Source of the DNA: Megamerina dolium
Lineage: Eukaryota; Arthropoda; Insecta; Diptera; Megamerinidae
DNA: 64,000 nucleotides
Assembly: GCA_963854835.1 (NCBI GenBank)
Contig: OY978529.1
Coordinates: forward strand, 5,800,501-5,864,500
Reading direction: 5' to 3'
The notes under the pieces are model-generated. The model did not search any database. It saw only the letters and a list, made by a program, of their open reading frames with translations, and was not told the DNA's origin. The position numbers and the translations under genes were made by a program. Every line of letters begins with the position of its first letter. Position 1 is the first letter of the stretch. This document shows, piece after piece, positions 1 through 10,686 of the stretch.

Positions 1-189
1 GGTAACATAGAGTGAAGTTTTTTGTGGTGGGATTCTACTTTCATGGATATAGACGGTGGTTCGGTAATGGACTACAGGGCGTGAGGGTGCTGCAATCTTT
101 TCACACGTGTTGTAATTAGTATGTATTCTTTCCAAAGATGCATAATGAAATTCCTAATTTGGATCAGTTGACTTTACAAAACTTAATTT

Positions 190-440
190 GAGGACTTTAG
201 AAAACCATCAATTTTGAAGGGGAGCCCCTTTAAGACGTAGAAGTACGGGTTAAGCAACTTCAGTGGCAATGTTGCAGATGAACAACTCACTAATGGGAGT
301 CAGCCATACATTTCACCGCCATGGAGACGATTCCAGAGCAGCTATTGTTGATTTTCAAGTGTTGTGACAATTATTTTGTGTGGTAGTCCCCTTAAGGGAT
401 TGAGTATGTTTAAAGGAAATGTTATGGAAGAGAACTGAAA
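190..440 (-). repeat. Two monomers of the 145-180-bp repeat family
   Basis: Two degenerate monomers lie on the minus strand. Their palindrome-like cores (ggggagcccctttaag near 221 and tagtccccttaaggg near 383) are about 165 bp apart. The reverse complement reads as the family consensus: an aacattt..aacatact segment, then a C-rich run, then cttaggggggctcccctat, then a T-rich stretch. The rest of 1-473 shows no gene. Confidence 0.5.
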
Positions 441-473
441 GAAGGTCAATCATATACAAATCATATACAAATC

Positions 474-913
474 CTAGATGGCGTTAGAAAGATAGGATTT
501 CGTACTAAATAAACTTTTCAGGCAGTTTTGTGATTGCTTAACTCAGTATTGTTTGAGCACCCGTCAAAGATGGACTCCAGTAAAGAGGAAATACGCCATA
601 TTTTACAGTTTTTCTTCGATAAAGGCGAAAACGCAATCCAGATGGCTGAAAATCTGAATAGTGTTTATGGTCCTGATACGGTAACAGCCATTCACCTGCA
701 ATTTTAGTTTCGTCGATTCTGTCCCGGTAATTTTTTATGTCAAAGATGCAAGTCCAATTGTCGAAAATATCGATAAAATAATGAAAATCGTCGAGTCTGA
801 CCATAATGTAAGCACTGTTTCTATTGCCCAGGAGCTAAACATTGCACAAAAAACCGTTTGGAACCATTTAAATAAATAAAACCTTCAATTTAATGTAAAA
901 ATAATGGATTTCT
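474..913 (+). mobile_element. Deleted mariner (DD34D, mellifera-like) remnant
   Basis: An ATG at 570 opens a recognisable mariner N-terminus (MDSSKEEIRHILQFFF...), with the first helix-turn-helix and the YGPDTV motif. Stops and a frameshift follow. Reading then jumps from the second HTH (near 860) straight to the 3' end, so both catalytic regions are missing. The 5' terminal repeat is absent, while the 3' end (taaaaataatggatttct) matches the copies at 42966 and 59238. This is a non-functional internal-deletion derivative of the same family. Confidence 0.8.
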
Positions 914-919
914 ATCGAT

Positions 920-1140
920 CTATATCTACAATATCTGTTCAGAAATTACCCCTGTGGTGAAATGCAAGATCGATTTCCTCTTTAATATTTCCTCCTAACA
1001 TACTTCATTCCTCTGCTTTTTATGGGGACTACCCCGCAAAATTCATGCTTTTATTATTGGAACTAGGAAATAGACGGGTGAAAATGTTTCAAATTATATA
1101 GCACTCATGTTTTCCGTTGAGTCAAACCGTTTAAAAATTT
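920..1140 (+). repeat. Monomer of the 145-180-bp repeat family
   Basis: The stretch contains tttcctcctaacatacttc followed by a C/T-rich run and ggggactaccccgcaaaatt, matching the family core on the plus strand. The monomers at 190-440 lie on the opposite strand, so opposed copies flank the mariner remnant. Confidence 0.45.
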
Positions 1141-1239
1141 TGACCACCTTAATGTAATATATGTACCTAGTCGAGTCGTAAATATTGGTACACATAAAAA
1201 TCGACGCCATGTGAAAACAAATTAATATTTTTTAAAACT

Positions 1240-2121
1240 TTGTTTTTCCTTTTATTGGGTTATTCAATGGCTACAAATCTTAGAACAACTTATTCGAAAA
1301 TGATTTCCATCCACTGCACGGGCAAGGGCTTGCTTCAATATTTCGGTGTCGAGTAGAGCAAGCCCTGCCCTCTAATGCGGACTACAACTTGTAATCCAAC
1401 GGGTTGAGGTCTGGACTACCAGCTGGCCAATCATCCGTTGATATGACGTCCGGAATGTTGATTTTTAGCCACAGTTGAGTTGTTTTTGCCTTGTGAGGTG
1501 GAGCAGAGGCCTCTGTGGATCCTCGGGATGAGTTGGGATGAGTCCAGAATTTTTCTGAAGCGTACCGGATGCGTAACGCTTTCGATTTTCGCTTGCGTTT
1601 TCACTCCAATGCGGCAGTGAGCAGGTGCCCAGTGTGTCGCTTGTATGCGCTGAGTCCCAAATCTTCAAGGACATGGATTTTTGTGAAATTTGCATTTCAC
1701 GCAACTAAATTTTCTGTTTTCGCAGCGCTTTTCGATGGATTTGTTTCTTCACGGCTTTGATCGCTTTCGGAGTCCGCACAATGCGCGTACGGCCGGATCT
1801 TTGACGGTCTCGTACTCCAATAGTACCCTCAAACCAATTCACAGCACTATAGAGAAAATTGGCAGGCAATTCTTTCCAAGTATGGACGGGTCTACGACCC
1901 GTCGACTAAGGTCCATTCACCTCATTAGAATACGGAAATGCTTTGTACGGGAACAAAACAAAGCATTTCCGTATTTTTGCTGCTACAACAACAACAGCAA
2001 CATAGACAAAATTGCGAGTGATTCCAAGCGGTCGCAACGTCCGAAAAATATCGCCTTTTCCCATATTGCATTTTAGTAGGCGAACTACAACAATACGACT
2101 TTCGATGTCACCCCATTCCAT
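1240..2121 (-). pseudogene. maT-type (DD37D) transposase relic
   Basis: The minus strand opens at an ATG at 2121 (MEWGDIESRIVVVRLL...), a typical maT N-terminus with an HTH (GKGDIFRTLRPLGI). It continues after an insertion with RTVRTPKAIKAV-like and REMQISQKSMS segments. The C-terminal part reads PPHKAKTTQLWL...DWPAGSPDLNPLDYKL with an in-frame stop. If the usual aspartate preceded the SAPPH segment, the spacing to the last D would be 37 residues, the DD37D signature. The first catalytic D and the region around the second are deleted. Stops and frameshifts make it a clear pseudogene. Confidence 0.75.
1851..2001 (-). mobile_element. 151-bp hairpin-rich insertion inside the maT relic
   Basis: The maT reading is continuous up to 1850 and resumes at 2002 (FVY | Y-S-A-V-N-W-F), so this block is an insertion. 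On the minus strand it starts with a gttgctgttgttgttgtagc head. It holds a perfect 17-bp inverted repeat (1930-1946 and 1958-1974, 11-nt spacer) and a second perfect 8-bp stem (1885-1892 and 1896-1903, 3-nt loop). Short repeats with a TTGTTGTTGTAGCA head are common in higher flies, from general knowledge. No coding capacity is visible. Confidence 0.6.
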
Positions 2122-2246
2122 GATTGTAAACAATTGGTGCCATAAACTTTTTACGTGGCAATGAAGTATATATATCAACTGTCAAATCGCAGTCAAGATG
2201 AAATGAATGCGCCCAATATTGCATTCGTAATGAATGGTACCTAAAA

Positions 2247-2847
2247 GGTTGTCCATATATAAGTTTCTTTTTAGGAATTAAAAAAAAAAAAAAAAATAAT
2301 AAATGAACAAAACTTAATTTTTTCGCTATACATTATTGGTTTGTTTGAAAGAGCAAATATTCCCATTATTTATGGAATACGACTTCATTCATATGGCTGC
2401 CTCGGCGAGCTTCGCAATCGCAATCTGTCAACCCAGTGTTCTAAGACCTTGTTGATGGTTTCTGGCTCTATTTCCTGAATGGCTTGCTCGATATTTGCTT
2501 TGAGGGCTTGAATCGTTAATGACTTGTTCGCATAACATCGCTTCTTCTCGGCAGCCGAAAAAAAAAATCTAACGCGTCAAATCGCAACTCCAAGGTGTCC
2601 AATTGACATCAATTACCATTGGAAATGCGCACCATTCTGTCTTCAATTTCTGGCCATAGAAGTGCGTGAAATGTTGAGCTGATGAGATCGATAGCGAGTC
2701 GATATTCCAGGACTGAGTCGCGCACTCTCGGCTATGGCAGCCACATTCTCGTCAGTGCGCACCGTACGATGAAGGCGACCTTGAGTGTTGTCCACTAGAA
2801 TGCCAGTCTCTCGAACTTTTTGCCCAATATTGCGTACAGCAAGCGCG
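2247..2847 (-). mobile_element. DD41D-type mariner fragment (third lineage)
   Basis: The minus strand encodes an N-side segment (VRETGILVDN.QGRLHRTVRTDENVAAIAESARLSPGIS) and, after a large deletion of the catalytic core, the C-terminal segment KKRCYANKSLTIQALKANI followed by EPETINKVLEHWVDRLR and SRGSHMNEVVFHK. This C-terminus is typical of the WPPRSxDLTPLDFFLWG (DD41D) transposases. A related fragment lies at 30305-30934. A run of 17 A lies in the 3' UTR side at 2281-2297. The right side is cut by an RTE-type tail at 2848. Confidence 0.65.
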
Positions 2848-3034
2848 TTGAGAACCCGTTGGAGGACGACGCAAAAGAGGAAGACCTAACCTCCGGTGGA
2901 AAGACCAAGTACTGGAGAACCTGACGGCGATTAGAACTTCTAACTGGCGCCAGCTAGTGAAGAACAGAGATGGCTGGCGAAGCATGTTATATTCGGCCTA
3001 AATCGGTTGTTATGGCCATATAAGTAAGTAAGGG
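2848..3034 (+). mobile_element. RTE-like LINE 3' end
   Basis: This is a 5'-truncated copy of a non-LTR retrotransposon tail that recurs at 51330-51650 (plus) and 41345-41650 (minus). It encodes the C-terminal segment with the GGRRR, PNLRWKDQ and NWRQL motifs, ending WRSMLYSA-stop. It closes with an untranslated ggttgttatggccatataag and a short aagtaagta tail. A short tandem tail is typical of RTE-clade elements. The clade assignment is from motif memory. Confidence 0.65.
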
Positions 3035-3663
3035 TGCATCATTTTGGCTTAAACTTCTTTTCAATAATCACAATATTTGGGCTACACAACATTGAGTTAT
3101 TTGCAAAGTTTGTATTATTTTTCAAGCGTTGTTCAAGCGTAAAGCGATTCATTTCATTCCTCAGAGATATGATACTGACTTACTGTCGCGATTTCCACTG
3201 AGAAAGGGTTGTCCTATAAGAATACCACATGATAAAAAAAAAAAACACCACATGGTCCACCCTTTGTATGTATTGTATGTATGTATGAATTTGATATGAT
3301 TATTTTTTGCTCTCATTGCTCTGCATGTCTGTTGTCTGTTGGAAGTAAATCTTTTCTTATCCTTGCACATTTTTACACACATACACACACACACACACAC
3401 TCACTCATGCACGCATAAATAGGTGTAGCACAATTTCACAGTTGAGTTATGTGCCCAAACATATACATAAATATCAGTGTTATCAGTGTGTCAATGTATA
3501 TGTGAGCGTGTGAAAGTTCAAATACTCTCAACTCGACACTTCTACTTCTCGTTGTTATTGTTGGATATGTTTTTTTTTTTTACAATATGCCATAATGGCA
3601 TTCACCTGGCATGACATTGCACACACACACACACACTTGCTCCTATACATCGTACATCGTATT

Positions 3664-3700
<37 letters not shown>

Positions 3701-4536
3701 CTTATGAATTTTATTTGCAGCTACTGTGTTGTTGTTGTTGTTGTTGTTGTCGTTGTCGTTGTTGTTGCCGTTATTGTATTTGTGGCAAAGTTTGAAGTGC
3801 AAAGCTAAATTGTGAAGTATGCTCTGATGTGTGCTTGAGTGTGGTTGTGTTGGCCATATGTGAATAGCATTTTTAAGCACAATTTGTGGCATTTATAATA
3901 TATATAACTTGAAATGTATTTGTTGTATTGCGCTTTTTGTTATTTTATTTCATTTTATTTTTAATTTTTTATTTTTTTGTAATTTTGTTCTCTTCTCGCG
4001 TTCACATATGGCACAATGTTGACAATACTTATAGAAAAAAAAATCTATAGAATTTATGTATGTATTTATGCATATATGAGTATATGACCGTGTATGTGCA
4101 GTGTATGTGTGTCTTTTGTATATGTCTGCTAAATAAAAGCACGTACATATTTCATGAGATACAATGAGATTTGATTTTCATAGATAACATAGACATACTA
4201 GTTATATTTAGTATGTATGTAGGGTAGTCGCGAAAAGTTTATGCCAATTTTTATAGCATATTTTCTATGATTTGCCAGATGTTGATCCACTGTAAAAGAT
4301 GATGATGCATATGAATCGGTTTAAACAAAAATACTTGTATGTATGTGCTTCGGGTCGGATGAAATTAGATATTTAATTCATATGTCTCTATAGGAGCAGC
4401 TATAAGAAGGTTCTGACTATAATAGTAGGAAAGAATGCTTTAGTCGGTTTAGATCACTTTATGACTTCAAACTCCAGTCTTCCCAATAGGGAATATATAT
4501 TCAAAAATTGCCCTTTTAAAATATTCTCAGCAAACT
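3035..4536. repeat. Gene-free stretch with microsatellites
   Basis: No gene is seen. Simple repeats are (AC)n near 3375-3401 and 3620-3636, (TG)n at 3666-3698, (GTT/GTC)n at 3726-3765 and T-rich tracts near 3571 and 3940-3990. Short reading frames here translate these repeats and are not genes. Confidence 0.8.
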
Positions 4537-5165
4537 ATTATTATTATTATTATTATTATTATTCGAAGGTTATATTGTACTGCGATCCTAGATCTATTGT
4601 GCACCCCATCATAGACTAGAGTATTTCTCTAAGTCCAGCATCCATAAGGAAGTTTTGTATAGATCCTACCCTATTGGACTTCAGCAGATTTTCCGGTATT
4701 ATAAATTTTCCGAAGTTTTTCTGTCTTGGGCACGTTCCCAACACATGTTTTGCAGTTTCATTCTCCTCTCTGCAATGTTGGCAGGTTTCATCCGAGAAGA
4801 TTCCCAGTTTTGTTAGGTGATAATTCAGCCTGCAGTGTCCTGTCAATAGTCCCATGATGATTTTTATATTATTCTTGTTTAAACGGATACATTCCTCAAG
4901 TCGTTTTAGGTTATGGGTCCCTAAAAGTGTTTTGGATTGGGACAACCCTGATAGGTTTTCCCAGTATGATTGTCTTTCTGATTCTTCACTTCTTTTCATG
5001 AGCACGGTTAAAGCTCCTTTGCTCAGGCCACAGAAGGCTTCTGGGCCTACAAAGCATGTTGTAGCTCCCTTCCTGGCAAGCCTATCCGCTAGCTCGTTAC
5101 CTTCAACTCCAATATGTCAAGACATTCCCAAACTATTTGTTGAACGCATATTCCTTTCCGTGATT
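4537..5165 (-). mobile_element. (TAA)n-tailed RNase H LINE 3' end, copy 1
   Basis: The minus strand carries the end of a non-LTR retrotransposon of the I/R1 type. The RNase H tail motif HIGVEGNELADRLARKGA lies near 5060-5120. A linker domain follows (YWENLSGLSQSKTLLGTHNL, LLTGHCRLNYHLTKLGI), then a cysteine/histidine cluster (C-x2-C-x7-H-x4-C), ending DAGLREIL-stop near 4616. A non-coding tail ends in (TAA)n, seen as (ATT)n at 4537-4562. It is 5'-truncated within RNase H and carries a stop before HIGVEG. RNase H and a TAA tail are known together in I-clade elements. The clade call is inference. Confidence 0.75.
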
Positions 5166-5659
5166 ATTGATAGGTCAAAAATAGTTTTGCATCCGAAGAA
5201 TATGGATCTGCGTACCAAATATGACAGACGCGTAGTCAGTTCTCAGTAAAATGTAGTGATACTATTTTGTGGGTAAACACAGTGACTTTGCATAGGAAGT
5301 ATATGATATAACAGACGCCACATTTATATATTTTTTTTTGCAACTAAATATGGATGCGTCTACCAAACACGGCGGTTGAGCCATAATTTTAAAGCGAAAT
5401 AAAGAAGCGTCATTAACCGAGTCAAGTATAACAGGTAGCGGGTAAATAAACCTTCTATTGTATTTATAATACAGTTTTTCAGACTCCATTCGGAACAGTA
5501 AGTCGTAGATATTTTTGAGGAAGTATTGGATTGCTCAATTGGAAGTAGTTTTGTAGCAGGTATTTGATGACAGATTAGGGTGCCAAACTGTCAAACTGTC
5601 ATGGTATTTTTGTTCAATATTGTGAGTTGGAAACACTTAGAACAGTGTTTATAAATTAA
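5166..5659. other. Gene-free stretch
   Basis: No gene, RNA or repeat that I recognise. The left edge may hold more of the upstream RNase H region of the neighbouring LINE fragment. Confidence 0.5.
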
Positions 5660-5911
5660 TCAACGGGATGAAGCTTCTGTATTAATATGGTGCTGTAGCC
5701 ATTTTGCGTGCTTAGCAGCGATTAGATTTATAATATCTGCTATTTTTCGCATGCATAGGTCTCTATGCAGGTCGTCATTCCTTACATACCACGGAGCGTT
5801 AACGATGCCTCGAAGCACCTTGTTTTGAATGATGATTAACTGATAGTACTTTTTCGCATTTTGTAGTACCTCTGGTTCGGTCTCAACGCACCAGTGATCT
5901 GAACTTGTCAT
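5660..5911 (-). pseudogene. jockey-like reverse transcriptase C-terminus
   Basis: The minus-strand reading contains QNKVLRGIVNAPWYVRNDDLHRDLCM. This matches the C-terminal segment of jockey-clade LINE polymerases (QSKxLRxIxxAPWYVxNxxIxxDL). The usual HPNxLA motif after it is not visible. About 84 codons remain, with no upstream catalytic RT motif in the same frame. It is a fragment of an old jockey-like copy. Confidence 0.6.
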
Positions 5912-6289
5912 TATTGATGATTTTCCAGTTTATAAGATCAAGGTTCAGCTTCCATCTGCTTTCTCATTCCGGCTTAGATTTTTTAGTATTAAGTTTAAGA
6001 GCTTTCATTGCCACCTGGATGTCAACGAATAAAGCAACATTACACCTACCTTTGATGTGGTTTTTAATTAGTCAACGTGCCCCACTAATCCATAGCACTT
6101 ATTTTTTGTAAAAAACCATATGAAATATTGGTCGTGGCTTGTTCGTTTCTCAATAATATATTAACTGAAGCACCAAACATGGTTGGCAATATATGAAGAG
6201 ATTTGCTCATATTAGTCGATTCCGAATGTTAAAGCTCTTGTGATATACATTTTTTTCGCTTAAGTTTGGCACTTTTTAAAAAGTATTTT
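5912..6289. other. Gene-free stretch
   Basis: No recognisable gene. Degenerate upstream parts of the jockey-like fragment may be present, but I could not align them with confidence. Confidence 0.4.
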
Positions 6290-6480
6290 CATGGTAAACT
6301 TCCACTGCAGAAAGAATCACCGGCTGTTTTCTGAACTATGCTCGATACTATGTATAACTGAGCACTGCTCAAAAGAACACATTATTAGCCAACCCGGGTC
6401 TCGAATTGGGGTCCTCATGGATAGCAGGTCAAAGTCCTAATCACAAAACTACTACCAACTACCACCTAAATACCACATTA
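6290..6480 (-). mobile_element. Possible second tRNA-derived SINE, fragment
   Basis: The reverse complement of 6390-6460 reads like a tRNA-derived SINE head: a ggtagtagttttgtgattag segment, then acctgctatccatgaggacc, then a B-box-like aattcgagaccc. It differs clearly from the common SINE of this window. Only one degenerate copy is seen. Confidence 0.35.
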
Positions 6481-7656
6481 ATGACTATATAATTTTGTTA
6501 ATAATCAGGATATTTGTCTCGTTCTGATAAGTTTTGCCATCGCACAATGGTTGAAAAAGTGGAAAAAGCTGATTAAATTTGAAAGTGTGAGGAATCCTTC
6601 TTAAAAAGACCTATGTTGATATTTACGTGGTGGAAGAATGAAGATTTGAGATCGAATTCAAAAAAACTAAAGTAGGTACCACGAAATGCCTGTCAAGAAA
6701 TGCAGGACCTACTTTGGAAAATCTGACATTTCTTACAAAGTAGTAAGTAAAAAGTAGTAGTGTAATGTAGAATAGAATTGGGAAAATCTGAGGTTACCAA
6801 AAGTAGTAGCCAGAAGGTCTTTGGAGCTATGATATTCAAATTTAGTGATAAACTTGCAAAAAAAAAAAAAATAATAATAATAATAAATAAGTTACAAAAA
6901 GGAGGATCTACTTTGGAAAATCTGACTTTACGTAACAGTAACTCGTTAAAATTTTATTTTTATATGAATGAGAGGAATTAGAGTGAACTACAGCGGATCT
7001 TGTATTTATTAGAAATTATATTTTTGGGTTGTTAAAAATTGTTGACAGAAATATTTTTAGGTTACTATTGCTATATGTCATCAATTGATAACTTGGATTA
7101 AATCTTTATCATATTAACCTCCAGATTGAGTACTTGGAACAAAATGTAGAGCACATGAAATTGAGCGTCTAATTTGAAGGTTCGACTCGTCTCACGCACG
7201 TATGGGTAGACTTTCGCGTTTTATCAAAGCCCAAATAGAATAAAGCAGTGCCAAATTCTTTCAGCATTTGATGCTGGGATACATCATTCGTAGAACATTG
7301 TATTTTATTTTATGAAAAATAATATCGATGTCCTTAATTCTGGCTCATAGCTTTTACAGTTTTATGAATTCACTAAAATACTTCGAAGGTAAAAATTTCA
7401 ATAATTTTTAAAAGTTCCAATTTTACAAATAAAAGATATGGAAGTTAGCCTAACTTCCATTTTTTGTATCCCCCTGAACAACTCTGATTTTTTGAGGGTC
7501 CATTATCCGATTCAACGTTTACTGGAAAGAAAATATACTGCTCATCGAGTTATTTTCATTGATGTACAATATTAGCAAACAGACCGGAAATGATCAACGT
7601 AAAAAAATTGTTTTTTAACATTTCACAATTTATTCATTGGTTCAATCTAATACATA
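6481..7656. other. Gene-free stretch with a short direct repeat
   Basis: No gene. A phrase ctactttggaaaatctgac occurs at about 6708 and again at about 6908, with a weaker relative near 6780. An A-tract followed by (TAA)n lies near 6860-6888. Nothing else is recognised. Confidence 0.5.
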
Positions 7657-8554
7657 AAGGGTTTTCCATTAAGGACATAACAATTTTAACTATTAATAAA
7701 ACACATAAATATTTGAGATATTGAGTTCAAATTTATTGTAGATATATTGCAAGCATTACATTTTGTGAATGAAATTCGATTTCGGTCATATGACCACCAC
7801 GAGCCCGTTTACAGCGGTGGACTCTTTGGACCCAATTTTCCACCACTCTAGCACACATTTCGCCTGGAACGTTGGCAATTTCGCGTTGGATGTTGTCTTT
7901 GAGCTCGTCTAAAGTTGCTGGCTTGTTGGCATAGACCAGTCAGTGACTTGATAAAGCCCCATAAAAAGAAATCCAATGGTGTTAGATCGCATGAACGAGG
8001 CGGCCATTCGATCGGACCATTTCTCGAGATAACACGTTCACCGAATTTGCCTTGCAATAAATCGATTGTGACGTGTGCTGTGTGGCTAGTGGCACCGTCT
8101 GGTTGAAACCACATATCGCTGATGTTAAGTTCATCTAATTCTCACCACAAATAATCTTCCAACATAGTTCGGTAGGGCTCTCCATACGGCCCAATCACAC
8201 CTCCGGCATGAAAACCGCACCAAACAGTAACTTTTTGCAGGTGCAACGGTGTCTCAAGACGCACTTGTAGGTTTGTTGCTGACCAATAACGCATATTTTG
8301 CTTATTGACAAAGCCATTGAGCCAGAAATGAGCTTCATTGCTGAATATGATTTTTCGCTCTTAAAGTTGCGACAACCGACTCAGAATTTCGGTAGTAATT
8401 TTTAATAATTTCCAAACGTTGCTGGTTCGTGAACTTTACCATGATGAAAATGTTGACTTTAACTAACGTTTTGACATTGACAGTTGATTAAAAAAGTTTA
8501 AGGGTGCGTTCATATAAAGATACGAAATTGTTATGTCCCTAATGGAAACCCCTT
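7657..8554 (-). mobile_element. DD41D mariner, family with AAGGG..CCATT TIRs, internally deleted
   Basis: TIRs of about 30 bp (aagggttttccattaaggac at the left, its relative inverted at the right) are flanked by TA at 7655-7656 and 8555-8556. The minus strand reads a start MVKFTNQQRLEIIKNYYRNS, then an internal deletion, then FSNEAHFWLNGFVNKQN (first catalytic D replaced by N), VTVWCGF.AGGVIGPYG, an in-frame stop, WFQPDGATSHTAH and WPPRSCDLTPLDFFLWG. I count 41 residues between the second D and the last D. The C-terminus is frameshifted. At about 0.9 kb it is shorter than the usual 1.2-1.3 kb. Confidence 0.85.
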
Positions 8555-8556
8555 TA

Positions 8557-9989
8557 GCATGTGTATATTTAAATTTAATAAATTAAAAAGCAGAATAATT
8601 GTATTTAGTACATACATACAATTTCATATTTCTTTTCACCCATTTGTCCATGAAATGTTGCAGTACATTGTTGTGTACGACTATTTTGTAAGGTATATTA
8701 TGATGTTTCCATTAACTTCACTACATATAATCACCACATATATTCACTTCATATAATCGTGTAAATATAGGGGATGGAGTATCATTTTGTTTGTATAGTT
8801 CAATTTACTGTGTTGAACATTATTTCTATGTCGTTTACTCCATACACACACACACACACATTATAACGTACGACCATACTAATATATATTGTACTATAGT
8901 ACAATTTAATCATGTGCCATATGTGTGTTTGGCTGAAAATAGATTTGTTGAAAGTACAGGGTGTTTTAAATCAATATCTATAAAAATGTAGACATATTTT
9001 TCACAGTATATATTGTCATATGTTCAAATATACACTAAAATGCAGTATATTGCAGGAACATATTAAAGCAACACGTTGACGCATCATGTTGAAGCAACAT
9101 GTTTAAGAGAGACATATTGAAGCAGCATTGAAATTGAACGTTATTTCTATTTCAATTTCAAATAGTTTAAGTAGAAAATTTTTGAAATATTTGTATGTTT
9201 GCTTTATTTTAATGCAGCACCCTGAACAAATGCCGGTTTTTATCGTATATGCTCTTTACACAGATATACACTATTTGTGTGTAATTGGTATATGGTAGTA
9301 AAAGCTAAATTATTTGTTATTTACTATATGTACTATATACTAGCAAGTATTTATGTATGTATGTATATATGCTACTATATATTTTTCGTATTGCTGTTGT
9401 CGTATACAATGATTAATTTTATGACAATTTATTACACGTCGACACAGAGAAAATCAAAAAAAAAGAAAAAGTGAAACAATAAAAAAATGAACATGGATTT
9501 ATGAAATTTTTGTAAAAACTAAATATTATAAAAATAATACGACTAGAAATTTTTTTGGGATAGTAAATCTATTTGGAAAATCAAGTATTGATCAGTTGAT
9601 TCACTAATTTGACTACTTGTTTGTAATTTAGATTTACGTGGATCACGATTCTGACTATCGATTAGGAACGGCATTTGAATATTCTTTCAGAAAATCAGAT
9701 TTAATAATGGAAATGTGCCAATTAGAATCTCTTATTATTATCTCATTATTAAAATTACCACCACACCTCTCATATTCTCAAGCATATAGCTATTTGCTAC
9801 TATTTTCTGATATCGAATCTGAAAAAATGATAAAAAAGGCAAAGCTTTGGCCTTGGCAACGATTATAACTAAAATGCAAGTTACATATATCCTTTCTTAA
9901 TATGTAATCAATTATGGTGTGCAATTGGCACCCCGATGTCAATTAATTTCTTTTAGAAAACTGACTATATGTTTGTTGGTATACTCTTT
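8557..9989. other. Gene-free AT-rich stretch
   Basis: No gene. Holds an (AC)n tract near 8843-8860, TATG/CATA-rich stretches near 9340-9370 and A-rich runs near 9455-9490. The phrase cagggtg at 8958 and its inverted match caccctg at 9221 are too short to support an element. Confidence 0.5.
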
Positions 9990-10335
9990 TAGTCCACTTC
10001 TTCTATTAACTACAATTCATATCTGGTGCATTTTTTTAGCCTCGTTCTGCCTAAGGCTGGACATCTAACTACGGTATGTTCCATTGTCTTGGGCATAATC
10101 TCTATTTACACTGTTAACTCTAAGCGATTCTTCGCCTTTTTTTTTCCTGTTGAAGGTTATACATTTATTATTAAGTGAGAGTGATTTGATGGAGTGGTTA
10201 GTTTTTAACCATATTGCTTTGGCCTTGTTTTGTGAAGCCATAGGGTGGATATAGTACCATCTGCTTCTCATCCACCTTCTATGTACGCTGCCTCATTTCC
10301 ATTGAGACCTATGTACTCTGACACTTATATCAAAC
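9990..10335 (-). mobile_element. RNase H LINE fragment (I/R1 type)
   Basis: In shifting minus-strand frames I read SEYIGLNGNEAAYIE (RNase H motif HxGxxGNExAD, last D changed to Y), then about 60 codons later MEHTVVRCPALGRTRLK, the histidine/cysteine motif seen downstream of RNase H in R1/I-type LINEs. It is degenerate, with stops and frameshifts. It ends about 5 bp before the TA of the neighbouring DD41D derivative. Confidence 0.6.
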
Positions 10336-10340
10336 TTATA

Positions 10341-10684
10341 CAGGGTGATTTTTTAAGAGCCTTCGGATTTGATTAAAAAAACAAAAACACATAAAATTTA
10401 GAGAAATGTATGAAATCTTTATTTGAATCGTTAGAACGATCTATATAATTCAATGTTTAAAGATGATTTCATGTAAATATTGACGGCGGCTGCATCTCAA
10501 ATGGTTCGTACGCTGGGTTTTGATAATAAAATTCAATAATCTGCAAGCGTTGTTCGTTTGTAAGTCGATTCATGGTTAAATTATAGACCAAACTGAATAT
10601 GTTTGACAATAACACATTACAGGAAAACAGCTGAGCTGCCAAAAACAGTGTTGCCAAAAAGAAAATTGCTAAAAAATCACCCTG
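10341..10684 (-). mobile_element. 344-bp deletion derivative of the CAGGGTGA DD41D mariner
   Basis: The left TIR cagggtgattttttaagagc (10341-10360) and the right TIR (gctaaaaaatcaccctg, ending 10684) are flanked by TA at 10339-10340 and 10685-10686. The minus strand keeps the transposase start MNRLTNEQRLQIIEFYYQN and then jumps into the extreme 3' coding end, so about 850 bp of the 1.2-kb parent (27127-28330) is missing. Such a short copy could have moved only with transposase supplied from elsewhere. Confidence 0.9.
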
Positions 10685-10686
10685 TA

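Noticed and set aside
1930..1974. microRNA precursor
   Set aside because: The stem is perfect and only 17 bp, with no bulges, and it lies in a short insertion within a transposon relic. A structural part of a mobile repeat is more likely.
3595..3892. Three overlapping open frames rich in Cys, Val or His/Thr
   Set aside because: They are translations of (TG)n and (GTT)n repeats on both strands.
8958..9227. MITE with cagggtg ends
   Set aside because: Only seven bases match in inverted orientation, with no TSD and no longer arms.
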